From positions 496,001 to 560,000 of the forward strand of contig NZ_CP063164.1 of the NCBI RefSeq assembly GCF_014931715.1: a stretch of DNA of 64,000 nt. The letters are read 5' to 3'. Position numbers and translations under genes: made by a program. This document shows positions 52,263 through 60,692 of this stretch, piece by piece. The DNA is from Sulfurovum indicum (GTDB taxonomy: Bacteria > Campylobacterota > Campylobacteria > Campylobacterales > Sulfurovaceae). The notes under the pieces are model-generated. The model made no database searches. It worked only from the letters and a program-made list of their open reading frames with translations, and was not told the origin of the DNA. The number at the start of each line of letters is the position of its first letter. The stretch's first letter is position 1.

Positions 52263-52655
52263 TTATTCGACACTATCCATCAAGATACCGATAATATCGG
52301 TCATGGTCAAGATACCCAGAAGTTCATTGTTGTCTATAACCAGAAGACGTTTAATGGAGCTTGTAACCATCATTTTGGCTGCGTACTTGATGTCAAGTTC
52401 GGCGGAAACGGAAAAAGCTGGTGTAGTAGCAATGTCATAGACATTAAGCAGGTCAATGTCACCGTCTTCAGCAACGATACTTTGCAGGATATTTTTAAAC
52501 GTTACCAGACCATAGGCACCCGAAGGTGAGGTCTTTTCTACAATGACAGAGCGGACTTTATGATTCCTCATTAATTTAAGAGCTTCTCTTACGGTTGCCA
52601 TAGGGGATACACTTATCAGTTTTTCTTTTGGGGTCATTACCTTTTTTACCAACAT
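52263..52655 (-). CDS. CBS-domain pair protein
   Basis: The 130-residue protein consists of two CBS motifs: VKKVMTPKEKLISVSPMATVREALKLMRNHKVRSVIVE and IATTPAFSVSAELDIKYAAKMMVTSSIKRLLVIDNNELLGILTMTDII. Bateman modules bind adenine nucleotides or related ligands and regulate partner proteins. It is the third gene of an operon with a DUF1538 membrane protein and a PII-like protein (11-base gap), so it may sense energy state for that transporter. This link is inferred. Confidence 0.85.
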   Translation of the reverse strand: MLVKKVMTPKEKLISVSPMATVREALKLMRNHKVRSVIVEKTSPSGAYGLVTFKNILQSIVAEDGDIDLLNVYDIATTPAFSVSAELDIKYAAKMMVTSSIKRLLVIDNNELLGILTMTDIIGILMDSVE

Positions 52656-52666
52656 TTCATTCTCCT

Positions 52667-53017
52667 TTATATCATGCTTTTGATATCATCTTCAAACTTA
52701 TGGAGTTCTTCTGTGTCCAATCCAGTTACATGACTGAGAGGGAAGGTAAAGGTAAACCCGTTATTCTCATGGTTGTCCAGATCGAACTCCTGGCGTAAAG
52801 CACGCATCACTTTCATCGTAAGTTTGCGTGGCAGGACAAAAAGCAGGGCAGAGACATTCTCTTCAAGTGTGAGACCAAAAAAGACTTTTTTTTCTTTGAG
52901 TCCTATGGTCTTGCCATGCAGTATGGTCACTGATCCGGCACCGGCCTCTTTGGCAATTTCTATGGCAGCCTCTTCGTCTTTGTCCTGAATGACGGCAACA
53001 AGTGCGGTGAACTTCAT
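52667..53017 (-). CDS. PII-like regulatory protein
   Basis: The 116-residue protein has the ferredoxin-like PII pattern: [35 protein letters not shown] at the N-terminus, a T-loop-like stretch ([28 protein letters not shown]) and [13 protein letters not shown]. The canonical GlnB T-loop tyrosine motif is absent, so it belongs to the broader PII-like group that binds nucleotides or small ligands and controls membrane transporters. It overlaps the DUF1538 gene by 4 bases, strongly suggesting it regulates that protein. Confidence 0.75.
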   Translation of the reverse strand: MKFTALVAVIQDKDEEAAIEIAKEAGAGSVTILHGKTIGLKEKKVFFGLTLEENVSALLFVLPRKLTMKVMRALRQEFDLDNHENNGFTFTFPLSHVTGLDTEELHKFEDDIKSMI

Positions 53018-54534
53018 GGCAATTCCTCCTGTTTTAGTTGTTTGTTTTTATAGTATTCTGCATGTATCCCATAACCCATTACTGTCAGCATGGGGAAGAG
53101 AGAGGCAAAAGCGATGAGCCCGAAACCGTCAATGAGCGGGTTTCTCCCATCGATATTCTCAGCCAATCCGAGCCCTAATGCTGCAACCAAAGGTACTGTA
53201 ACAGTGGAGGTTGTTACTCCGCCGCTGTCATAAGCAATAGGGATGATATAACTGGGTGCCAGATAGGTAAAGAAGATCACGAAAATATAGCCTACAATGA
53301 TGTAGTAGTGGATAGGATCTCCTGCAACAATACGGTAGGCCCCCAGGCCTATACCGATGGCAACACCAAATGCTACTACTATTCTAAGGATATTCTGCTT
53401 GATGTTTCCTTCACTGATCTCTTCTGCTTTGATGGCAATGGCAAGCAGTGCGGGTTCTGCCATGGTTGTAGAGAAGCCGATAAGAAAAGCAAATAGGTAG
53501 ATCAGCAGGTTGTTTTTCATATCGGTCAATTGGTAGGCGATCGTCTCTCCAATAGGGAATAGTCCCATTTCAAGACCGACAATGAAAGCGTAAAGTCCCA
53601 GGATCACCATGATGATACCCACAGTGATCTTGTGTAAGTGTGCCACAGGTTTTTTGATGATGATATACTGAAAAAAGAATATCACTATGAGTATGGGTGC
53701 GACATCTTTGATAACACCAATGAGTTCCATAAAGGTATCCATCGCAGAAAAAGTATATACAGTAGCAACGGCTTTGGTATTTTCTACCACTTCTGTAACA
53801 ACAGGTATCAGAGTACTGCTGTCTCCTAAGTTATAGACGATGATGCCATAGATTTGAACAAATATCATAGGGGTAAGTGAAGCAAAAGCGATGAGTCCAA
53901 AGCCATCGATAGCAGGGTTTCGTCCTTTGATGCTTGAGGCAAGACCTATCCCCAATGCGGCTACGAGTGGAACGGTTACGGTAGAAGTGGTTACCCCACC
54001 ACTGTCATAGGCCAGTCCAATGATTTCAGCCGGAGCGAAAAAGGTAATGAGAACGACCGTGATATATCCGCCAATGATATAATAGGCGATAGGGTGTCCC
54101 AGAAGAATACGAAGTGTCCCCAGGGCAATAGCAAAGCCAACGGAGAGTGCTACGGTCATACGCAGCCAGAATGCATCGATAAGTCCATGGGAGATCACAG
54201 CTGCCTTGTTGGCAATGGCAATCAGTGCAGGTTCTGCTACTGTTGTAGCAAAGCCAACAGTAAAGGCAAAGGTTAAGAGCCAGAAGACCGATCCTTTGCG
54301 GGCAAAGTCTACAGCCAGTCCTTCACCGACAGGAAAGATACCCAGTTCAAGTCCACGAATGAAGAGAGCCAGTCCTATAGCAACAATAGTCAGCCCTATT
54401 ACAATCGAGAGCAGGTTGTCCGGTACAGCACGGATGATCACTCCCTGGAACAGTGCTACAACAATAATGATGGGAAGCAGGTCCATAAAGGAGCTTTTCA
54501 GATCCCCGGAAAATATCTTTAGACTTTCTTTCAT
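53014..54534 (-). CDS. DUF1538 multispan membrane protein
   Basis: This inner-membrane protein of about 506 residues is an internal duplication. Each half has a short G-LE-G-FP-GE motif, a T-T-AEPAL-AIA-KA helix and [20 protein letters not shown], followed by [16 protein letters not shown]. Repeated SGG and TTST motifs in re-entrant-like segments suggest an ion or small-solute transporter with pseudo-twofold symmetry; the substrate is unknown. ATG 54534 is preferred to TTG 54552. TATAAT lies about 7 bases ahead, which makes the message almost leaderless. It is operonic with PII-like and CBS genes. Confidence 0.82.
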   Translation of the reverse strand: MKESLKIFSGDLKSSFMDLLPIIIVVALFQGVIIRAVPDNLLSIVIGLTIVAIGLALFIRGLELGIFPVGEGLAVDFARKGSVFWLLTFAFTVGFATTVAEPALIAIANKAAVISHGLIDAFWLRMTVALSVGFAIALGTLRILLGHPIAYYIIGGYITVVLITFFAPAEIIGLAYDSGGVTTSTVTVPLVAALGIGLASSIKGRNPAIDGFGLIAFASLTPMIFVQIYGIIVYNLGDSSTLIPVVTEVVENTKAVATVYTFSAMDTFMELIGVIKDVAPILIVIFFFQYIIIKKPVAHLHKITVGIIMVILGLYAFIVGLEMGLFPIGETIAYQLTDMKNNLLIYLFAFLIGFSTTMAEPALLAIAIKAEEISEGNIKQNILRIVVAFGVAIGIGLGAYRIVAGDPIHYYIIVGYIFVIFFTYLAPSYIIPIAYDSGGVTTSTVTVPLVAALGLGLAENIDGRNPLIDGFGLIAFASLFPMLTVMGYGIHAEYYKNKQLKQEELP

Positions 54535-54591
54535 GGCTAGAATTATAGCCAAGAGAACTTCCAGTTAGAAGAGGAGGCAGTGGGATAAGTT

Positions 54592-54741
54592 CTATTTTAT
54601 TCTTTCATAAAAAAACTTTTTTATTTTATCACGTTCTTTAAGGAGATGGCGGACAACTACTTTTGAGGGGCTATGTTCATTGGCAATCTGATTTATATTT
54701 TGTTTAAACAAGGTTCTTTTTCTATGTTGTGAACCAATCAA
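54592..54741 (-). CDS. Possible 49-residue protein
   Basis: A TTG-initiated frame encodes a basic, helix-prone peptide (NQIANEHSPSKVVVRHLLKERD, then KIKKFFYERIK) that reads like protein rather than random translation. No clear ribosome-binding site precedes the TTG and an in-frame stop lies two codons before it. It may be a small DNA-binding protein or the tail of a decayed gene. It lies in the 447-bp gap upstream of the Fur-controlled porin. Confidence 0.25.
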   Translation of the reverse strand: MIGSQHRKRTLFKQNINQIANEHSPSKVVVRHLLKERDKIKKFFYERIK

Positions 54742-54876
54742 TAATTATGTGTATCAAACTGTTTTAAGTTGGTATTGTCATTGAGAAGAGTAGGTAAAGA
54801 AGAAAAATGTATCTGATTATTCTATATGCAATCAGCATTTATACCAAAAGAGTAAATATTAGAAATACCATATTTT

Positions 54877-54960
54877 AATAATTATTATCATTTTAATTTT
54901 TATTTAAGAAAAAGAATGATAAAGTTTGCACACTAAATTACGATTTAGATAATAATTATC
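54877..54960 (+). promoter_or_regulatory. Fur boxes upstream of porin operon
   Basis: GATAAT-A-ATTATC (54948-54960) is a perfect Fur-type palindrome ending 21 bases before the porin ATG. AATAATTATTATCA (54877-54890) is a second, weaker site about 70 bases upstream. The paired arrangement is common at iron-repressed promoters. Fur binding is inferred from the consensus. Confidence 0.75.
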
Positions 54961-54981
54961 AAATTAATAAAGGGAAATATC

Positions 54982-56217
54982 ATGAAAAGAACAATGAGTA
55001 CATTGAACATAGCGGCTATTTTGGTAACTGGAGCAAATGCAGTGACACTGGAAGAGAGAGTAGCTGTACTTGAAGAGAAGAATAAAACGCTGACCGAAGA
55101 GGTACTTGCCACTCAGACAGAAGGCTTTACACTGGTAGATACCCAAAAAACCTATAACGGTATGGGACCGGCAGCTTCTAAAGTCTATTTTTCTAAAAAT
55201 CCTCTCTCTATCGGCGGTTATGGCGAAATGTACTATGCTAATCCGGAAGGGAAAGATGACTATGCGGATGTTTATAGGTTTATTACCTATTTTGGATACA
55301 AATTCAGTGACAATGTGATCTTGAATGCTGAAATTGAATTTGAACATGGTGCGAATGCAGAAGATGGAGGTGAAGTCGTTTTGGAGTTCATGTATCTGGA
55401 TTTTCTCTGGAAAGAGGAGGTTAATTTCAGACTGGGGCATGTGCTTGTACCTATGGGACTGATCAACCTCAGACATGAACCTGTATTGTTCAATACGGTA
55501 CAGAGACCAGAAGTAGAGAAATATCTGCTGCCAAGTACCTGGCATGAGAATGGTGCTTTGGTTTATGGAAGATTTGGAGATAGCGGGTTGGAGTATACGG
55601 CTGGTGTCGTTAATGCACTCAATCTGAACAATGACAACACGATCAGTGCAGATAAAAGTTGGATCAGGGATGGCAGACAGGGGTCTCATGCCAAAGCACC
55701 GTTCGATCCGGCATTTGTCGGCAGAGTTGATTATACCGGTATCAATGGTTTGCTTTTGGGGGCTTCGGTCTATTATGGGGAGGCATCGAATCTGAAAGAT
55801 GATGCCAGTGATATTTCCGGTTTGACAACAACGATGTTTGATGTACATGCAAACTATGAAAACGGACCGTTCAGAGTATATGGCCTATATACGCAGACAA
55901 ACCTTGACAATGCTGAAAAGCTTGGCAGCGGTGCAGCAGAGAAGGGAAGCGGTTATTATGTGAACCTCTCATATGATGCAGGTTCCGTAACAGAGATTGG
56001 ATATAAAATGCCTTTCTTTATACAGTATGAAGAGTTCAATCCGGTCGAATCAAGTGTGGATGGACTGAATGAAGACAAGTATAAGACAAAAACAACTACA
56101 ATCGGTATGAATTTCTTCCCGGTAGATCAGGCTGTACTGAAAGTTGACTATGCCATGAAGGAAGTAAATAATGAGAGCCAGGATCTCTTTTCTATTGGAT
56201 TGGGATTTGTCTTCTAG
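54982..56217 (+). CDS. Outer-membrane porin (O/P-type), Fur-controlled
   Basis: The 411-residue protein has a short signal peptide (to about ANA) and a coiled-coil segment (LEERVAVLEEKNKTLTEEVL) that may trimerise it. A beta-barrel follows with NPLSIGGYGEMYYANPEG, DNVILNAEIEFEHG and RLGHVLVPMGLINLRHEPVLF, closing with GLGFVF at the C-terminal aromatic. It resembles phosphate/anion-selective-type porins. A perfect Fur box sits next to the start, so it is probably made in iron shortage. It is followed after 12 bases by the FMN-binding protein gene. It could admit iron chelates or other solutes; specificity unknown. Confidence 0.82.
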   Translation: MKRTMSTLNIAAILVTGANAVTLEERVAVLEEKNKTLTEEVLATQTEGFTLVDTQKTYNGMGPAASKVYFSKNPLSIGGYGEMYYANPEGKDDYADVYRFITYFGYKFSDNVILNAEIEFEHGANAEDGGEVVLEFMYLDFLWKEEVNFRLGHVLVPMGLINLRHEPVLFNTVQRPEVEKYLLPSTWHENGALVYGRFGDSGLEYTAGVVNALNLNNDNTISADKSWIRDGRQGSHAKAPFDPAFVGRVDYTGINGLLLGASVYYGEASNLKDDASDISGLTTTMFDVHANYENGPFRVYGLYTQTNLDNAEKLGSGAAEKGSGYYVNLSYDAGSVTEIGYKMPFFIQYEEFNPVESSVDGLNEDKYKTKTTTIGMNFFPVDQAVLKVDYAMKEVNNESQDLFSIGLGFVF

Positions 56218-56229
56218 GAGCGGAGTATT

Positions 56230-56754
56230 ATGAAAAGAACTATCATCACCTTTTTGCTGCTGGGAGTTTTCCTGCAGCTTTCTGCCAAGGTCAACACAAA
56301 AGTAGAAGAGGCTGTCAAGGGCAGCTTTCCCAAGGTGGATCTCATAGAACCCAAACAGCTTATACTCGATAAAACGATCTTTAAAAAGATACAGCAGGAG
56401 GCAAGGGCGAAGGTTGAGACAAAGATCTACCGCTACTACAGTCTGCTAAGAGGGAACAAGACGGTAGGATATGGCATACTGATCGCCCGCAAGGTAAGAA
56501 CGAAGAAAGCGACCGTACTCTATGCCTTCGATAATACAGGCAAATTGAAGTTTGCCGAGATTATGGGTTTCAAGGAACCGCCTGAATTCATTCCCAACAA
56601 TACCTGGATGGGACAGTTCAAAGAGAAGCCGGGCTCAGCACCTCTGCAGATGGGAAAGGATATTCCAACGATCAGTGGAGCAACACTCTCTGCACGAAAC
56701 ATTTCTGACGGTGCGCGTATTGCCCGTGCCATTTTCAAGTATGCGATCAAGTAG
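56230..56754 (+). CDS. Periplasmic FMN-binding domain protein
   Basis: The 174-residue protein has a signal peptide (IITFLLLGVFLQLSAK) and an FMN_bind domain: VGYGILIARKVRTKKATVLYAFDNTGKL, then DIPTISGATLSARNISDGARI. In this family the Thr of the SGAT motif receives FMN through a phosphoester bond made by ApbE, and an apbE gene lies convergently 0.8 kb downstream. The protein therefore most likely carries covalent FMN in the periplasm. It is in an operon between the porin and two membrane proteins, which it may accept electrons from. Confidence 0.87.
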   Translation: MKRTIITFLLLGVFLQLSAKVNTKVEEAVKGSFPKVDLIEPKQLILDKTIFKKIQQEARAKVETKIYRYYSLLRGNKTVGYGILIARKVRTKKATVLYAFDNTGKLKFAEIMGFKEPPEFIPNNTWMGQFKEKPGSAPLQMGKDIPTISGATLSARNISDGARIARAIFKYAIK

Positions 56755-56760
56755 TAAGCT

Positions 56761-57234
56761 ATGAAATTCCTAGTCTCGAAAGATTCTGCTTCCTCAACAC
56801 TGCTGCATACACTGATGTCGGCAGTGGTCATAGCCTTACTGTTCTATTTGGGCCTTGACCTTGTTTTGCATGCTTTTGTGGTTGGACTGGATATGGAAAC
56901 GGTTTCTCATACCCTCTATGGCTATGCGGAGAGTTTTGAAGAACCTATCTTACTGGAGACACTGCTGCTTCAGGTGCATATAGATCTCTTTATAACGCTT
57001 TTTGTACTGATGATACTTACTTCTATCTACATCAGGCTCTTTTCCAAAGAGACCAGACCAAAGCGTATTGTACGAAGCTTGTTTATTGCGGGGATGTTCG
57101 CACCTTTGCTGCTCCTGGCTGCCTATTTTTGGGGTGAATTCCTGATCTACGGATGGCTGGGTGCATTTGTATTGTGGCACCTCCAGGCTGCCTATGTGGC
57201 GGTGATGATCTTAAAAAAGCTATTTTTTAAATGA
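56761..57234 (+). CDS. Four-helix membrane protein, probable haem-binding
   Basis: The 157-residue protein has four predicted membrane helices (about 14-40, 66-93, 104-125, 131-152). Histidines His16 and His37 bracket helix 1, His73 is in helix 2 and His140 is in helix 4 (FVLWHLQAAY). Positions within or at the ends of helices suit bis-histidine b-haem ligation, as in small cytochrome b-type reductases, but no family is recognised with certainty. It starts 6 bases after the FMN-binding gene and overlaps the next gene by 4 bases (ATGA). Inferred role: passing electrons through the membrane to the flavoprotein. Confidence 0.6.
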   Translation: MKFLVSKDSASSTLLHTLMSAVVIALLFYLGLDLVLHAFVVGLDMETVSHTLYGYAESFEEPILLETLLLQVHIDLFITLFVLMILTSIYIRLFSKETRPKRIVRSLFIAGMFAPLLLLAAYFWGEFLIYGWLGAFVLWHLQAAYVAVMILKKLFFK

Positions 57235-57674
57235 AAAAGTATCCATTGTATCGTCTGCCCATCGGCTATATGCTGCTCTATACCCTTTTGATCCTCGCTA
57301 GCGGAGTATGGCTCTTTCTGCTTGGGCAGGGGCTTGGTGAGAACGGCAGTATTGTACAGACACTGAACAGTCTCGTCTCAGCACCTGTACAAAAGAGTCT
57401 GTATCAGTTTGTCGAGATCGCCACACCCCATCTTTTTGCGATGGGTACGTTGATCTTTGTAACGGCACACTTTATGCTTTTTAGCACGAAGATCTCCCAA
57501 AAGTTTTCTTTGAAAGTTGCTATGCTTCTTTTTACTGCTGCACTGCTTGATATCGCTGCCTACCTGCTCATATCGACCGGGCTTGTGGTATCGGGGTGGG
57601 TCAAGATTGTTGCTTTGGTGCTGTTTGTCTTTTTGTTTCTACTGCTGCTTGGCATGGTTGCCTTCTCTTTGTAA
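57231..57674 (+). CDS. Four-helix membrane protein, second subunit
   Basis: The 147-residue protein has four predicted membrane helices. His67 and His80 lie in the second helix (TPHLFAMGTLIFVTAHF), 13 residues apart. This spacing lets two ligands on one helix serve haems near opposite membrane faces, as in b-type cytochromes. No family assignment is certain. Its start overlaps the preceding membrane protein gene by 4 bases, so the two are probably subunits of one complex. Its last 115 bases overlap the end of apbE on the other strand. Confidence 0.6.
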   Translation: MKKYPLYRLPIGYMLLYTLLILASGVWLFLLGQGLGENGSIVQTLNSLVSAPVQKSLYQFVEIATPHLFAMGTLIFVTAHFMLFSTKISQKFSLKVAMLLFTAALLDIAAYLLISTGLVVSGWVKIVALVLFVFLFLLLLGMVAFSL

Positions 57675-58606
57675 GAGAGCCATTTGACTTCAAGCAGTCC
57701 TTTTAGGTTTCCGTAATATATCCTTCCTTCACTATCAATGACAATGAAACCTATCTCTTTATGTGTTTTTAAAAAATCCAGGGCTTTTTGCTTTGGCATG
57801 ACAGATACGGCTGTGGCGTAAGCATCTATTTTGGCATTGTGCGCTCTGGTAAAGAGGGAGACGGAGATGAAGGCCTTCCCCTGCGAAGCTGTTTTGGGAT
57901 TGATAAGGTGATGTTCGCTTTTTTTGGCTGCATAGCGTCGGTAGGTACCACTGGTTGAGACGGAGAGGTCAGATACTTTGGATCTGACAAGGGCAAATGC
58001 CTGCTCGGAAAAAGGGGATTGCAAAGCGATTTCGCAGCTTCCAAGACAGCGGATGTCCCCGCTGAGTGCGATGATGCCCCGGGTGACATTGTGTTCAAGC
58101 AGATATACGGCTGCCTTATCTGCGCTAAACCCTTTTCCTATACCGCCAAGGTCTATAACAATCCCCTCATCACTGCGCAGTTCCTCTTTACCAATGTGAA
58201 TACCCTTTATGTTGCGCAGGGCCTTCTGCAATTGTGCAGAAGAGGGTGAGTAGGTCTTCTGTTCGCCGAAGTGATAAAGTCCTTTGGTGACCGAGCCGAT
58301 GGTGACATCGAAGTAGCCTCCAGTTTCAGCATAGTACTGTTTTGAGAGCCTGAGAGCTTCTGCAAGATGGGCATCGTATGGTACTTTGTGATGCTGATTA
58401 AGATTGTAGAGCACAGCGTCAGCATCGTAGGTCGAGAGGGAGTGTTCTATCTGTGCAATGTGTTCAAATATTGAGGAGATGAACGTGGTTTTGGATGCAG
58501 GCAGGGTTACCGTTACGTAGGTGCCCATCAGCATACGGATACGCTGCTGCATCTCCTCTGCTTTTAGCAAAGAGAGCATAAAGAGGAGAAGAAGCGTTTT
58601 TTTCAT
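57560..58606 (-). CDS. apbE: FAD:protein FMN transferase ApbE
   Basis: The 348-residue protein has a signal peptide (LLLLFMLSLLKAEE) and ApbE motifs in order: MLMGTYVTVTL, GYFDVTIGSV, GIVIDLGGIGKGFSADKA, IALSGDIR, VSTSGTYRRYA, HHLINPKTA and the metal-site KIDAYATAVSVM. It transfers FMN from FAD to Thr/Ser of FMN_bind domains outside the cytoplasm; the FMN-binding protein at 56230 is the obvious substrate. The C-terminal 38 residues, rich in Ser/Thr/Lys, are antisense to the membrane-protein gene and are not part of the conserved fold. The gene abuts the YyaL-type gene upstream. Confidence 0.92.
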   Translation of the reverse strand: MKKTLLLLFMLSLLKAEEMQQRIRMLMGTYVTVTLPASKTTFISSIFEHIAQIEHSLSTYDADAVLYNLNQHHKVPYDAHLAEALRLSKQYYAETGGYFDVTIGSVTKGLYHFGEQKTYSPSSAQLQKALRNIKGIHIGKEELRSDEGIVIDLGGIGKGFSADKAAVYLLEHNVTRGIIALSGDIRCLGSCEIALQSPFSEQAFALVRSKVSDLSVSTSGTYRRYAAKKSEHHLINPKTASQGKAFISVSLFTRAHNAKIDAYATAVSVMPKQKALDFLKTHKEIGFIVIDSEGRIYYGNLKGLLEVKWLSYKEKATMPSSSRNKKTNSTKATILTHPDTTSPVDMSR

Positions 58607-60574
58607 CTACTTTTGCTGTCTCCGTTCCAAAACATCTATGATACCTTTAAGGTCTTTCTCATGTCCGAAACAGGCAGAAGAGTTGCAGAGCATGAAGCCA
58701 TCGTTGTTATCGTTCTTGAAAAAGGCAAAAGGATAGGGAAGCTTGTCAAGCTCTCTGATATGGTTTTTGAGTTTTTCTTCTTTTGCTTTGATGATGATAT
58801 CATCATAGAGATATCGAATGACCATCTTGCTCATTTTGGGTGTAGATATGGGTTGACGCATGACATCGTAGGAGTGTATCTCCAGAGACTTGAAGACGAA
58901 CTTTTTGTAAACTGTATCGATGAGAGACGAGATGGAATGCAGTACACCAACCATAGTTGCAAGAGAAGAAGGATAGGAGCTGTCATAAATATCAGCATCG
59001 GTCTCGAACTCTCCTCTTGAGAACTTCCATTGACCCTGTGCATAGTATTTTTCAATGGCAGCATTGACAAGTTTTTGTGCCAAAATGAGATAAGTTTCAT
59101 CAAGTGTGCTCTCATATGCTTCAATAAGCGCTTCTCCAAGACAGGCATAATCTTCCAAAAAAGCATGAATCTTAGGTTTTTTCCCAATGAGAGTGGAGTG
59201 GAAAAGCTGGGAATTTATATACATACTTTCAAGCAGTTTTTCCAGTGACTTCATTGCTGGTTTGAGGTATTTTGCATCGACACGGGCTGCTTTGAAAAGA
59301 GAGGTGATCATCATGGCATTCCATGAAACAATCACTTTTTTGTCAATGAAGGGATAGACCCGTTTCTCTTCTCTATGTTTTCTGAGTGCTTCTATCGCCT
59401 CTTTGTAATAAGGAATTTCGTCAGTTTTGGTAGGATCATCCACCCGTATGATATTCTTACCCTCAAAGTTTCCTTCCGGGGTGATATGCAGTGCTTTTGC
59501 CAATACTTCATGCATTTTGGAGGGAATACCTGCTTTGGCAAAGGATTTCAGTGCTTTTTCGTAGGTATAGACAAAGTATTTTCCCTCTTCGCCTTCCGTG
59601 TCTGCATCACTGGCAGAGTAGAAGAGGTGTTTCTCCTGCATCTTCTCAAGCATGAAGTCTATTGTCTCAAATGCCACTTCTCTGTAAAAGTTGTTCTGTG
59701 TAACATGATAGGCTTTCAGGTAGACGGCACTAAGCTGTGCATTGTCATAGGTCATCTTTTCAAAATGCGGGACCAGCCACTCGTTATCGGTAGAATAACG
59801 GCAGAACCCGCCATCGACAAGATCACGAAGTCCGCCTCTTGCCATAGAGGAGAGAGAAAATAGTGCCATATTGAGTGCATCTTTGTCGTTTGTAAGTCTG
59901 TAGAGGTCCAAAAGCAGGTCAAGGGTCGAGGCTTGTGGGAATTTGGGAGCCTTGTTGAATCCGCCTTCTGTATGATCAAAGAGCTGTCCTGCCTGATCGA
60001 TAATTCTGCCTACGATACTGTGGTCAAGCTTGGTCGCCTGTATTTTGTCTTTATTCGGATTAAGGTGTTTGAGTATCTTTTCCGCTTCTTCGACCAGAGT
60101 GTTCCGGTCATTTTTATATTTGTCAGCGATGACTTCGAGCAAGGAGGAGAAACTCATCATACCGTATTTCGGCTCGTCGGGGATGTAGGTAGCCGAGTAG
60201 AAAGGTTTGAGATCTTCTGTCAGAAAAATGGATGTTGGCCAGCCGCCAGGTCTTCCATTCATCAGCTGATAGACTTCCTGAAAGTGTTTGTCTATGTCGG
60301 GACGCTCTTCACGGTCGACCTTGATGGAGACGAAATATTTGTTGAGGATCTTGGCAGTATTTTCATTTTCAAATGATTCGTGTTCCATCACATGGCACCA
60401 GTGACATGAGCTGTAGCCAATGCTTAGAAAAATGGGTTTGTGCTCTTTTTGTGCCTTTTTAAATGCCTCTTCACCCCATGGGTACCAGTTGACAGGATTG
60501 TCAGCATGTTGCTGCAGATAGGGAGAGTGTTCGTTCTTGAGATGATTTTGCAAGTTCGGATTCCTTTCAGTCAT
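58607..60574 (-). CDS. YyaL-type thioredoxin-domain protein (DUF255)
   Basis: The 655-residue protein starts with the DUF255 thioredoxin-like domain ([27 protein letters not shown], then [18 protein letters not shown] with a CHWC pair and DREERPDID). A long (alpha/alpha) barrel resembling glycosidase or epimerase folds follows ([45 protein letters not shown]). The family is widespread (SSP411-like in animals) and its reaction is unknown. No signal peptide, so cytoplasmic. It lies next to apbE with no gap, and diverges from dsbD. Confidence 0.9.
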   Translation of the reverse strand: MTERNPNLQNHLKNEHSPYLQQHADNPVNWYPWGEEAFKKAQKEHKPIFLSIGYSSCHWCHVMEHESFENENTAKILNKYFVSIKVDREERPDIDKHFQEVYQLMNGRPGGWPTSIFLTEDLKPFYSATYIPDEPKYGMMSFSSLLEVIADKYKNDRNTLVEEAEKILKHLNPNKDKIQATKLDHSIVGRIIDQAGQLFDHTEGGFNKAPKFPQASTLDLLLDLYRLTNDKDALNMALFSLSSMARGGLRDLVDGGFCRYSTDNEWLVPHFEKMTYDNAQLSAVYLKAYHVTQNNFYREVAFETIDFMLEKMQEKHLFYSASDADTEGEEGKYFVYTYEKALKSFAKAGIPSKMHEVLAKALHITPEGNFEGKNIIRVDDPTKTDEIPYYKEAIEALRKHREEKRVYPFIDKKVIVSWNAMMITSLFKAARVDAKYLKPAMKSLEKLLESMYINSQLFHSTLIGKKPKIHAFLEDYACLGEALIEAYESTLDETYLILAQKLVNAAIEKYYAQGQWKFSRGEFETDADIYDSSYPSSLATMVGVLHSISSLIDTVYKKFVFKSLEIHSYDVMRQPISTPKMSKMVIRYLYDDIIIKAKEEKLKNHIRELDKLPYPFAFFKNDNNDGFMLCNSSACFGHEKDLKGIIDVLERRQQK

Positions 60575-60692
60575 ACCATTTTAGTTTTTCTCTTCAATTA
60601 TGAAATGATTAATTCATTTTTGGTAAGATTACACAGCTTATACACGAATAGTATAATAGAATACACTAAAAGTTTAACACAAAAGAGTAAAA

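Noticed and set aside
54964-55848. 294-residue minus-strand ORF opposite the porin gene
   Set aside because: It lies wholly antisense to a well-supported porin with signal peptide and Fur box, and its product looks like shadow translation (Ile/Cys/Arg-rich, no domain).
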